Below, in pieces: positions 17,075 through 24,361 of a stretch of DNA of 43,822 nucleotides. The notes below the pieces were generated by a model, which had not been told where the DNA came from, did not search any database, and saw only the letters and a list, made by a program, of their open reading frames with translations. The translations under genes and the position numbers were made by a program. Positions within the stretch are counted from its first letter, which is position 1. Every line of letters begins with the position of its first letter. Origin of the DNA: Nocardia carnea. GTDB taxonomy: Bacteria > Actinomycetota > Actinomycetes > Mycobacteriales > Mycobacteriaceae. The stretch covers positions 1 through 43,822 of the forward strand of contig NZ_JARWPM010000297.1 in NCBI RefSeq assembly GCF_029869215.1, given 5' to 3'.

Positions 17075-17087
17075 ACAAGCGCTTGGT
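17074..17087. promoter_or_regulatory. KstR2-type TetR operator candidate
   Basis: AACAAGCGCTTGGT matches the KstR2 consensus AnCAAGnnCTTGnT of mycobacteria at every fixed position; the core CAAGCGCTTG is a perfect palindrome. It abuts the -10 box of the minus-strand gene, a classical repressor position. Other TetR regulators of acyl-CoA metabolism use similar sites, so the factor is not certain. Confidence 0.5.
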
Positions 17088-17178
17088 TGTGAAGGAGCAA
17101 ATCGAGAGTTCCCCCCGCGATCGCCCCGCGACAGCCCGTCACCGGCCGTGATACCCGCGCGAGCACGACGTGTCCGAT

Positions 17179-17196
17179 ATCTCCACCGGTGGAGAT
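17179..17196. promoter_or_regulatory. 18-bp perfect palindrome, likely operator
   Basis: ATCTCCACCGGTGGAGAT reads identically on both strands. It lies 34 bp before the chosen GTG of the chorismate-lyase-like gene and just upstream of its -10 box, in the divergent region. Confidence 0.55.
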
Positions 17197-17217
17197 GCCG
17201 CCCGTCCGCCACCCCCG

Positions 17218-17223
17218 TAGTGT
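17218..17223 (+). promoter_or_regulatory. -10 box of a leaderless plus-strand transcript
   Basis: TAGTGT (TANNNT type) ends seven bases before the GTG at 17231. This supports that start over the alternatives at 17189/17195, which would fall inside the palindrome. A nested inverted repeat (ATTCCG tgg CGGAAT, 17226-17240) also surrounds the start codon. Confidence 0.45.
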
Positions 17224-17230
17224 CCATTCC

Positions 17231-17764
17231 GTGGCGGAATTCCCAACGGACACAATAGTTTCGGGCCTACCGCCGGTTACCCGAATGTTACTGCGCGCTG
17301 ACGGTTCGATGACGCGATTGCTGGAAGCCCTGATCGACCGGCCGCTCGCGCTGGACCTCACCGATCAGCACGTCACCACCGGCGGCTGCCTCTCGCCGCC
17401 GGTCCGCGCGGCCCTCGGCTGCGCCGCGACCGAATCCGTCGTCATCCGCACCTCCACGCTCGTCACCGCCGAGGGGGCCGCGGTCTCGCTCAACAAGGTG
17501 GCGATCGTCGCCGGTGACGACGAACTCACCGCGCTGCTGACCGACCATCGGCTGCCCATCGGGCACAGCCTGGCCGCCGCCGACCGGTATCTGGCCCGGA
17601 CCGTCCTGGGTTCCGGTGTCGCGCGCTGGCCCGCCTGTGATGGCCCGGAAGATCTGCCCTGCGTCTACAAGGAGAGCGTGCTGCGCGACCAGCGGTCCCG
17701 GCCGGTGGCACATCTGCACGAACGCCTCAGTCCGAGCTTCGTACCACTCGAGGAGAAACGATGA
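17231..17764 (+). CDS. Chorismate-lyase-like (DUF98/UbiC-fold) protein
   Basis: 177 aa. The pattern LPPVTRMLLRADGSMTRLLEAL fits the start of the chorismate pyruvate-lyase superfamily (UbiC, mycobacterial Rv2949c). Later come the Arg in VVIRTSTLVT, the LPIGHSLAAADRYLARTVLG segment, and a C-terminal Glu in VAHLHERLSPSFVP; these Arg and Glu positions correspond to the residues that bind and cleave chorismate in UbiC, so a 4-hydroxybenzoate-forming or related aromatic lyase is plausible. Similarity is distant and activity is inferred. The last four bases overlap the ATG of the FAD monooxygenase (ATGA), a strong sign the two work in one pathway. The GTG start at 17231 follows a -10 box by seven bases; starts at 17195 (ATG) and 17285 (ATG) remain possible. 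Confidence 0.6.
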   Translation: MAEFPTDTIVSGLPPVTRMLLRADGSMTRLLEALIDRPLALDLTDQHVTTGGCLSPPVRAALGCAATESVVIRTSTLVTAEGAAVSLNKVAIVAGDDELTALLTDHRLPIGHSLAAADRYLARTVLGSGVARWPACDGPEDLPCVYKESVLRDQRSRPVAHLHERLSPSFVPLEEKR

Positions 17765-18978
17765 AGGTCCTCGTCGTCGGCGCCGGTATCGGCGGCCTGA
17801 CCACCGCACTCGGGTTGCACGACGCCGGGATCGACGTCCGGGTCATCGATCGGGTGCGGGCATTGCGGCCGCTCGGAGTCGGTCTCAATCTGCTCCCGCA
17901 CGCGACCGCCGCGCTGACCGAACTCGGGCTCGGCGACGCGCTCGCCGCGAATGCCGTCGCCACCTCCGAACTGATCCATTTCGACCGGTTCGGCAACGAG
18001 ATCTGGCGCGAGCCGCGCGGTATGGCGGCGGGGCATCCGTTCCCGCAGTATTCCGTGCACCGCGGGCGGCTCCAGCAGTTGCTGCTCGATGCCGTCCGGG
18101 AGCGCCTCGGAGACGGCGCGGTCCGCACCGGCTGCCGCTTCGCCGGCGCGGTCCAGGACGACACCGTCGTGCGCGCGGAGGTGTACGAGGGGGACGGCGC
18201 GGCACCGGTGGAACTCACCGCGGATGTGCTGATCGGCGCCGACGGCCTGCACTCCGCGGTTCGCGCCGGGCTGTACCCGGAGGAGGGACCACCGCGCTGG
18301 AACGGTATCCGGATGTGGCGCGGGGTGGCCACGGTGCCGCCGTTCCTGACCGGGACCTCGATGGTGATGGCCGGGAGCAATCACGCCGCGAAACTGGTCG
18401 CCTACCCGCTGTCGCCGCCGGCCGGGCCGGGCGACCGCGTCCCGGTCAACTGGGTGGCCGAGGTCCGGATGCCGGAGGGCGGACAAGGCGAGGCGAATTG
18501 GACCCGCACCGGCCGGCTGGGCGAGGTCGCGCCGTACTACCGCGACTGGCGAATCGGCGATCTCGACGTACCGGCGCTGCTCGCCGCGAGCGAGACCATT
18601 CTGGAGTACCCCATGGTCGATCGAGACCCGTTGCCGCGCTGGACTTTCGGTCGTATCACCCTACTCGGCGACGCCGCGCACCCGATGTATCCGATCGGGT
18701 CCAACGGCGGATCCCAGGCGATCCTCGACGCCCGGACCGTGGCGGCCGAACTCGCCGGGGCGGCCGATCCGGCCGCCGGTCTGCTGGCCTACGAATCGGC
18801 GCGCCGGGAGGCCGCGAACGCCGTGGTGCTGGCGAACCGGGATATGCCGATGGACCGGACGCTGCGGATCGTCGCGGAACGCGCGCCCGACGGGTTCGAG
18901 CGGATCCAGGACGTATTGACCGAGGCGGAACTACGGGCGATCACCGACGGTTACCGCCGTACCAGCGCGGTCCGCTGA
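17761..18978 (+). CDS. PhzS-like FAD-dependent monooxygenase
   Basis: 405-aa group A flavoprotein monooxygenase. It has the FAD Rossmann motif GAGIGGL at residues 7-13, the DG motif in LIGADGLHSAVR, and the GD motif in LLGDAAHPMYPIGSNGGSQAI. The N-terminal run LRPLGVGLNLLPHATAALTELGLGDAL and the HRGRLQQLLLDAV segment closely resemble flavin-dependent oxidoreductases related to PhzS, the phenazine-1-carboxylate-pathway hydroxylase. It probably hydroxylates, or oxidatively decarboxylates, an aromatic acid with NAD(P)H and O2. Its start overlaps the chorismate-lyase-like gene by 4 bp, so the natural hypothesis is hydroxylation of the aromatic acid made by that protein. No phenazine core genes are nearby. 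Confidence 0.83.
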   Translation: MKVLVVGAGIGGLTTALGLHDAGIDVRVIDRVRALRPLGVGLNLLPHATAALTELGLGDALAANAVATSELIHFDRFGNEIWREPRGMAAGHPFPQYSVHRGRLQQLLLDAVRERLGDGAVRTGCRFAGAVQDDTVVRAEVYEGDGAAPVELTADVLIGADGLHSAVRAGLYPEEGPPRWNGIRMWRGVATVPPFLTGTSMVMAGSNHAAKLVAYPLSPPAGPGDRVPVNWVAEVRMPEGGQGEANWTRTGRLGEVAPYYRDWRIGDLDVPALLAASETILEYPMVDRDPLPRWTFGRITLLGDAAHPMYPIGSNGGSQAILDARTVAAELAGAADPAAGLLAYESARREAANAVVLANRDMPMDRTLRIVAERAPDGFERIQDVLTEAELRAITDGYRRTSAVR

Positions 18979-19069
18979 CCGGCGGGTCACGGTCCGGGGA
19001 GGCGGTCGCGCCGGTGGGAAAGGCGATCGGTTCGGGCACGTTCCTTACCGAATCCTCATCGGGAGGCGG

Positions 19070-20254
19070 GTGATTCCGCCAGAAACCGACCGTAGAGTCC
19101 GCGCCGTGATCCGAATCCCCGCCCGGGCGGCGTCCCTGGCCCTCGTCGTTCTCGTCGGCGGTGCCGCCGGCGCCACCGCCTGTACCCGCGCCACCGCCGC
19201 GCCGACCGGTATCGCCCTGGTCAACGCCGATACCGGACCGACCGGCGCCCGAGTTGTCGACGCGGTGCGGCAGACCGGCGGCTACGACTGGCACGCGCTT
19301 CCCGCCGGCGCCGCGCAAACCGGCGACTACGCCGCGGTGATCACCCTGCCCGCGGACCTCACCGACGCCATGGCGACCTTGGCCGGTGACGCACCGCGCC
19401 GCGCCCGGCTCACCGTCGAGTTGCACGACGACGCCGATACCGGCACCGTGGACGGCGCTGTCGCGAGCGTTACCCGGCAGATCGGTGCCGCCGGGATCAC
19501 GACGGCGCTGGAGGCCACCGCCCGCGCCCGCACCCATATCTCCTCGGCACAATTCACCGCCCAGCTGCTCGGCGCGGGGCTGAGCGCGGCGGTGGCCGGC
19601 ACCGAACAGTTCGACGCCGGATCCGCGCAGCTCCTCGACCTGGCCGGGGTCGCCGAAACCGGTGTCGCCCGGCTGACTTCGGCCATCGACAGCCTGACCG
19701 CCACGCTCGACGACGTGGCCGGGCAGGCCGTTGCGCTGGCCACCGCCCTGGATGCCACGGATATCACCACGACGCAGGCCCGGGACGCGGCGGCCGCCAC
19801 CACCGCCGTGCTGGACCGGATCCTTCCGCTGCTCCGTGGGCTGCCCCTCGCCGGCGCGGACCCACTGGCCGATGTCATCGCCGAACTGCAGGCCGGCCGG
19901 GATATCTCCGATCAGGCGGCCACACTGTTGACCGCACCCGGCGGCACGGAAGCCGGCACCGGACTCGGCACCGCACTGCACGATCTGGCCGGCCGGCTCG
20001 CCTCGATCTCCGATCAGCTCGGCCAGGGCAGTGCCCTCGCGGGCGACCTGCCGCAGCGCGCCGAGGCGGGCGCGGCACAGCTGCTCGAGGCGGCCGGCCT
20101 CCTGGAATCGGGAATCGGCCGCATGCAGCACATGGTCGCGCTGCTCGGCACGGAGACGACGCAGGCCGCGGCGGCGATCGCACCCGCCGGCGCCGCAGCG
20201 CAGCCGGCGCTGGCGCAGGCGCTCAGCGACCCCGTCGAGGTGGTCCGGAAATAG
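19070..20254 (+). CDS. Secreted YhgE/Pip ectodomain-like protein without the membrane-transport domain
   Basis: 394 aa. The N-terminus has a basic stretch then a hydrophobic segment (SLALVVLVGGAAGATA) typical of a signal peptide; the cysteine after ATA forms only a weak lipobox. Residues ~47-110 read GIALVNADTGPTGARVVDAV and YAAVITLPADL, the start of the extracytoplasmic domain of YhgE/Pip proteins. The remainder is Ala-rich helix with heptad-like repeats, as in that family's long coiled region. Family members normally run to 600-700 aa and end with a five-helix ABC-2-type domain, which is missing: the gene stops after the coiled part. The GTG at 19070 follows GGGAGG closely; GTG 19106 is an alternative. 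It is convergent with the AraC gene, 12 bp apart. Confidence 0.6.
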   Translation: MIPPETDRRVRAVIRIPARAASLALVVLVGGAAGATACTRATAAPTGIALVNADTGPTGARVVDAVRQTGGYDWHALPAGAAQTGDYAAVITLPADLTDAMATLAGDAPRRARLTVELHDDADTGTVDGAVASVTRQIGAAGITTALEATARARTHISSAQFTAQLLGAGLSAAVAGTEQFDAGSAQLLDLAGVAETGVARLTSAIDSLTATLDDVAGQAVALATALDATDITTTQARDAAAATTAVLDRILPLLRGLPLAGADPLADVIAELQAGRDISDQAATLLTAPGGTEAGTGLGTALHDLAGRLASISDQLGQGSALAGDLPQRAEAGAAQLLEAAGLLESGIGRMQHMVALLGTETTQAAAAIAPAGAAAQPALAQALSDPVEVVRK

Positions 20255-20266
20255 GCGCGGCGGTGG

Positions 20267-21043
20267 TCACTGTTCGATGATGTGCAGGTCCCCGCCGATC
20301 CGGGTGAAAGCGGTGGGGGTGAGCCCGAACATCGCCCGGAAGGTATCACTGAAATGCGAGGGGGAAGCGAAGCCGGCGTCCGCCGCCGCCCGGGTGAGGT
20401 CGTGCCCGGCAGCGTAGGAGCGGGCGATGTGCACCATCCGCGCCCACTGGACGTAGCGGCGGAAACTGGTCCCGGTCTGCGCGGCGAAGGTCCGTAAGAA
20501 GTAGGAGCTGGAAAGTCCGGCGGCGCGCGCGGTTTCGCCCGCTCGATACGGCCGGGACGGATCGGCGCGAATGGCGTTCGCGGCGGCGGCGATGCGCGGA
20601 TCGCGGATTACCGGGAGCGGGATACTGGCCACGTCGAGCAGGCGTTCGATATCCGGCTCCGGCTCCTGGCACAGGGCAATGAGATCGGCCTCGCGGTGGT
20701 GCGCGTACGGGTAGGTATCGGCCAGGCGGGTCATTCCGCCCAGACAGCGGGCCAGCACGGTGCTGGTGGGGTCGAAGAAACAGAACAGCATGCGGCCCTG
20801 GGTTTCCACGACGTGATGGGTCACCCGGGCGCGGAACAGGAAGCTGCGCGCGGTGATATCGGGGAGCCCGTCCACCCGTACCCGAAACGGCGCCTCGATA
20901 CCCACGCCCAGCGCGGGGATCGCCGTCGAATGCGCGTCGAGTCCCAGCCCCGGCCCGAGGTAGACGGCGTGGCCGAGGCGCACCCACAGCCGTGCCGTAC
21001 CCGCCGGCGCAGCGCACGTTTCCGGAAGTGCCGCCCGCGTCAT
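20267..21043 (-). CDS. AraC family transcriptional regulator
   Basis: 258 aa. The N-terminal ~150 residues form a ligand-sensing domain of the AraC type; the C-terminal ~100 residues carry the two helix-turn-helix units, seen as YRAGETARAAGLSSSYFLRTFAAQTGTSFRRYVQWARM and the second unit ending FASPSHFSDTFRAMFGLTPTAF. Start 21043 (ATG) is preceded by a TATCGT -10 box seven bases away, so the transcript is likely leaderless. It is divergent from the alpha/beta hydrolase gene across 139 bp, and that hydrolase is the obvious candidate target. The effector is unknown. Confidence 0.88.
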   Translation of the reverse strand: MTRAALPETCAAPAGTARLWVRLGHAVYLGPGLGLDAHSTAIPALGVGIEAPFRVRVDGLPDITARSFLFRARVTHHVVETQGRMLFCFFDPTSTVLARCLGGMTRLADTYPYAHHREADLIALCQEPEPDIERLLDVASIPLPVIRDPRIAAAANAIRADPSRPYRAGETARAAGLSSSYFLRTFAAQTGTSFRRYVQWARMVHIARSYAAGHDLTRAAADAGFASPSHFSDTFRAMFGLTPTAFTRIGGDLHIIEQ

Positions 21044-21050
21044 ATGCGCG

Positions 21051-21056
21051 ACGATA
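21051..21056 (-). promoter_or_regulatory. -10 box of the AraC gene (leaderless)
   Basis: TATCGT on the minus strand, seven bases before the ATG at 21043. A 7-bp inverted repeat GAGCGAG/CTCGCTC (21066-21072 and 21088-21094) lies just upstream and could be an operator in the shared promoter region. Confidence 0.4.
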
Positions 21057-21182
21057 CCGGCGCGGGAGCGAGTAGCGGCACAGCCGGCTCGCTCACGAGA
21101 CCGAGCAGCACGGGCAATCCACACACGGTTGCGGCCGCCGGGCTCCGATGTCCGACGACCCTCGAAGGAAGGCAGGGCGAAG

Positions 21183-22049
21183 ATGACCACAGACCGGATC
21201 GAGCCGGGCACGGCGATGAAGCAGACGACCGTCGACGGTGCCCGGTTGTGCTACGCCGAGGCGGGCGCCGGCGACCCGTTGGTCCTGTTGCACGGCTGGC
21301 CGCAATCGCACCGGACCTGGGACCATCAGATCGGACCGTTGTCGGCGCGGCGCCGGGTACTCGCCCCGGATCTGCTCGGCTGGGGCGAATCGTCCCGGGA
21401 CACCGGCTTGTCCTGCGACTACGACATCGAGGTCGACCGTATCGCGCGCATACTCGACGCCCTCGGCCTCGACCGGGTCGACCTGGCCTGCCACGACTAC
21501 GGCGGTTTCCTCGGCCTGGGCTTCGTCCAGCGTCATCCCGATCGCGTCCGCCGGCTGGCGATCCTGAATTCGCGGGCGCACGGCACTTTCACGCTGCCGT
21601 ACCGGCTGTTGTTCGGCGCGTTCACGGTCGGGTCGCGGTATCGTCCGACCCGCCGGCTGCTGGCCACCCCACCGGTGTATCTCGTCCACCGGATCGGTCT
21701 GGCGCCCTATCTGCGCAACGGCTCGTTCGATCGCGAGCGGCTGGACGGTTATCTCGGCTTCCTCCGCACGCCCGAAGGCCGGCGCTGGTACACGCATTTC
21801 TTCGCCGGTTACCAGGTGCGGGTACGCCCCGAACTCGGTGCGCGACTGGGCGAGATCACCTGCCCCACCACCGTCATCTGGGGCACCCGCGATCCGGCGA
21901 TCCCGGTACGTACCGCCGAGGAACTCGCCGGCCGGATACCCGGCGCGGAGCTGGTCCGGGTGGACGCCGACCATTTCCTCATGGAAGAGCGCCCCGCGGA
22001 AGTCACCGCCGCCCTGCTGCGCTGGCTGGACCGCCCCGTGACCTCCTGA
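21183..22049 (+). CDS. Alpha/beta hydrolase, haloalkane dehalogenase/epoxide hydrolase-like
   Basis: 288-aa alpha/beta hydrolase. It has HGWP at residues 37-40 (oxyanion loop) and an aspartate nucleophile in LACHDYGGFLGL (Asp105) rather than serine, which marks the dehalogenase/epoxide hydrolase group. The catalytic acid is probably in IWGTRDPAIP and the base histidine in VDADHFLMEE. The cap region contains several tyrosines (RWYTHFFAGYQ), compatible with epoxide opening, but the two key cap tyrosines cannot be assigned by eye. It acts in the cytoplasm on a small hydrophobic substrate. The start at 21183 is preceded by GAAGGAAGG at some distance. The adjacent AraC regulator may control it. 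Confidence 0.83.
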   Translation: MTTDRIEPGTAMKQTTVDGARLCYAEAGAGDPLVLLHGWPQSHRTWDHQIGPLSARRRVLAPDLLGWGESSRDTGLSCDYDIEVDRIARILDALGLDRVDLACHDYGGFLGLGFVQRHPDRVRRLAILNSRAHGTFTLPYRLLFGAFTVGSRYRPTRRLLATPPVYLVHRIGLAPYLRNGSFDRERLDGYLGFLRTPEGRRWYTHFFAGYQVRVRPELGARLGEITCPTTVIWGTRDPAIPVRTAEELAGRIPGAELVRVDADHFLMEERPAEVTAALLRWLDRPVTS

Positions 22050-22209
22050 CCGCCGCCCAGCGACTCGACCGCCGCCGGACAGCGAGCCGGCTCCGCCGAG
22101 ACAGCGACGGCGCCGCGGCAGCGACCCGGACGGCCCCCGCGCAGTGAATCTCGCATCTCGCACTCGTACGGATGGCCGGGCCTCGGAGTGAGTAGTGCTT
22201 TCCGGGGTA

Positions 22210-22238
22210 GCCGGTCGCTATGACGAGAACCGACCGGC
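22210..22238. repeat. 8-bp inverted repeat upstream of the DUF72 gene
   Basis: GCCGGTCG and CGACCGGC with a 13-nt spacer, 50 bp before the ATG at 22288. It may be an operator or a leader hairpin. Confidence 0.35.
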
Positions 22239-22287
22239 CGCTGCTGTACGCGCCCCCGCCCGGTCACGGCAGGCGACGGGGATAGCG

Positions 22288-23061
22288 ATGCCGTGGCATA
22301 TCGGGACGTCCGGCTGGCAGTACCGGGATTGGCGCGGGATCCTCTACCCGGACGGCCTGCCGCAGCGGCTGTGGCTCGAGCATTACGCCGGTCAGTTCGC
22401 GACGGTCGAGAACAACAACGCCTTCTACCGCCTGCCCAGCCGCGAGGTCTTCGCATCCTGGCACGACCGCACACCCGCGGATTTCGTCTGCGCGGTGAAG
22501 GCGAGCCGTTTCCTGACCCATATGAAGCGACTGCGCGAACCTGCCGAACCCGTGGCGCGATTGATGCGGCACGCCGAAGGGCTGGGCGACCGGCTCGGGC
22601 CCGTCCTGCTGCAACTACCCGGCACCCTGCGGGCCGATACCGAGCTGCTGGAAACCTGCCTGCGCTGTTTCCCAGCAGGGGTCAGGGTGGCGGTGGAACC
22701 CCGGCACGATTCGTGGTGGGTCCCCGGGGTGCGCGCGGTACTCGAACGCAACAAGGCAGCGCTGTGCTGGGCCGATGCGGGGTCACGTCCGGTGACACCG
22801 TGCTGGCGAACCACCGAGTGGGGCTATCTGCGCCTGCACCACGGCCGCGCGCAACCGCCGCCCCGCTACGGCCGGCAGGCGCTGCGTACCTGGGTCGAGC
22901 GACTCACCGAAGCCTGGCCCGGCGACCCCGACCTCTACGTCTATTTCAACAACGATCCCGGCGGCGCGGCCCTCCACGACGCCCTCGCCTTCGCCCGTCT
23001 CGCCGCGGCCGCCGGCGCCACGGTCACCCGGACGCCCGCCCGGCTTCCCACGACCGCCTGA
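22288..23061 (+). CDS. DUF72 domain-containing protein (YecE family)
   Basis: 257 aa. Recognised from the N-terminus IGTSGWQYRDWRGILYP, then FATVENNNAFYRLPS, FVCAVKASRFLTHMKRL, LGPVLLQLPGTL, VAVEPRHDSW and the C-terminal DLYVYFNNDPGGAALHDAL, all landmarks of the TIM-barrel DUF72/YecE family. The molecular function is unknown; a nuclease or sugar-binding role has only been suggested for the fold. The ATG at 22288 fits the family start (MPWHIGTSGWQYRDW). The preceding 238 bp hold no gene and only imperfect repeats. The gene is followed by 228 bp of non-coding sequence before the LLM gene. Confidence 0.88.
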   Translation: MPWHIGTSGWQYRDWRGILYPDGLPQRLWLEHYAGQFATVENNNAFYRLPSREVFASWHDRTPADFVCAVKASRFLTHMKRLREPAEPVARLMRHAEGLGDRLGPVLLQLPGTLRADTELLETCLRCFPAGVRVAVEPRHDSWWVPGVRAVLERNKAALCWADAGSRPVTPCWRTTEWGYLRLHHGRAQPPPRYGRQALRTWVERLTEAWPGDPDLYVYFNNDPGGAALHDALAFARLAAAAGATVTRTPARLPTTA

Positions 23062-23289
23062 CCAATTCCGGCCCGGGGTTCGCTGCCGACCCCCGCAGAC
23101 CCCCGGCCGGCGCGGCCAGGGTTCACCACCGGCTACCCAGGCCTCCGACCGCGACCCTGGGTCCACTGCCGGCCACCGCAGAGCCCCGGCTCGCGGTTTC
23201 GCACACCGGCGCACGGGTACCGCGCACACGTCCGGTATCCGCGCGCGCTCCGTCCGTGCGCGTTCCCCACTACAGCTTCCGGAGGAACC

Positions 23290-24264
23290 ATGCAGATCGG
23301 GTACAAGCTGGCCGCCGAAGCCTTCGGGCCCCGCGAACTGGTCCGCCAGGCCGTCCGCGCCGAAGAAGCGGGCTTCGATTTCGTCGAGATGAGCGACCAC
23401 TATCACCCCTGGCTGGACAATCAGGGGCATTCACCGTTCGCGTGGTCGGTGCTCGGCACCATCGCCGCCGAAACCGACCGGATCGGGCTCGCCACCGGCG
23501 TCACCTGCCCGACCGTGCGGTACCACCCGGCGATCGTCGCGCAGGCCGCCGCCACCGTGGCGCTGCTGTCGGAGGGCCGGTTCACCCTCGGGGTGGGCGC
23601 CGGGGAGCGCCTCAACGAACATATCGTCGGCGAGGGGTTCCCGGTGGACGTGGCCGGCCGGCACGCGCTGCTGCGGGAAGCCCTGGAGATCATCCGGTTG
23701 CTCTGGCAGGGCGGCTACCAGTCCTACGAAGGCCGCCACCTGCAACTCTCCGACGCCCGGGTGTTCGACCTCCCCGACGAACCACCGGTGATCGCGGTCG
23801 CCGCGGGCGGCGGGCAGGCCGCCGAAATCGCCGCCGAACTGGGTGACGGCCTGTTCGCCACCGAACCGCGGCCCGAACTCGTCTCCGGCTACCGCGAGGC
23901 AGGCGGTGACGGACCGCGCTACGCGGAGGTCCCGATGGCCTGGGCGCCCGACGAGCACACCGCGGCCAGTGCCGCCCACGAGACCTCGCGCTGGGCGATG
24001 ACGGGCTGGAAGGTGATGAGCGAACTACCGAATCCGGTGAACTTCGCCGCCGCCTCGGCCACCGTCCGGGAGGAGGACATCCTGGAGAAGTTCGCCTGTG
24101 GTCCGGACCCGCAGCGTTATCTCGACGTCGCCCAGCCGTTCGTGGACGCGGGCTTCGACCATCTCGTGATGCAGAACGCCGGCCCCGACCCCGACGGTTT
24201 CCTGGACTTCTTCCGCGCCGAACTCGACGAGCCGCTGCGCAAACTGACTCCGCAGGCGGCCTGA
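23290..24264 (+). CDS. F420-dependent LLM class oxidoreductase (F420-G6PD-like family)
   Basis: 324-aa luciferase-like monooxygenase fold. The start MQIGYKLAAEAFGPRELVRQ, then FVEMSDHYHPWLDNQGHSPFAWSVLGTIA and GLATGVTCPTVRYHPAIVAQAAATVALLS are characteristic of the F420-dependent glucose-6-phosphate dehydrogenase-like family found in mycobacteria and Nocardia. GAGERLNEHIVGEGFP is the cofactor-region loop. It probably transfers hydride to coenzyme F420; the substrate of this paralogue is not known. The ATG at 23290 follows a strong GGAGGAA site by four bases. No other F420 gene is present nearby. Confidence 0.88.
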   Translation: MQIGYKLAAEAFGPRELVRQAVRAEEAGFDFVEMSDHYHPWLDNQGHSPFAWSVLGTIAAETDRIGLATGVTCPTVRYHPAIVAQAAATVALLSEGRFTLGVGAGERLNEHIVGEGFPVDVAGRHALLREALEIIRLLWQGGYQSYEGRHLQLSDARVFDLPDEPPVIAVAAGGGQAAEIAAELGDGLFATEPRPELVSGYREAGGDGPRYAEVPMAWAPDEHTAASAAHETSRWAMTGWKVMSELPNPVNFAAASATVREEDILEKFACGPDPQRYLDVAQPFVDAGFDHLVMQNAGPDPDGFLDFFRAELDEPLRKLTPQAA

Positions 24265-24361
24265 ACCCCGGTCGCCGGCAGCCCCGGCCCGGCCGGAGAT
24301 TCGATTCCGGGCTCCACGATTCGATCCGGCCGCGCCGGGTAAGCGCCCCCACGTGACTGGC

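Noticed and set aside
22058..22124. Four copies of CAGCGA at 17-22 bp spacing between two genes
   Set aside because: Six-base units in GC-rich DNA with variable spacing; too short and irregular for a CRISPR array or iteron set.
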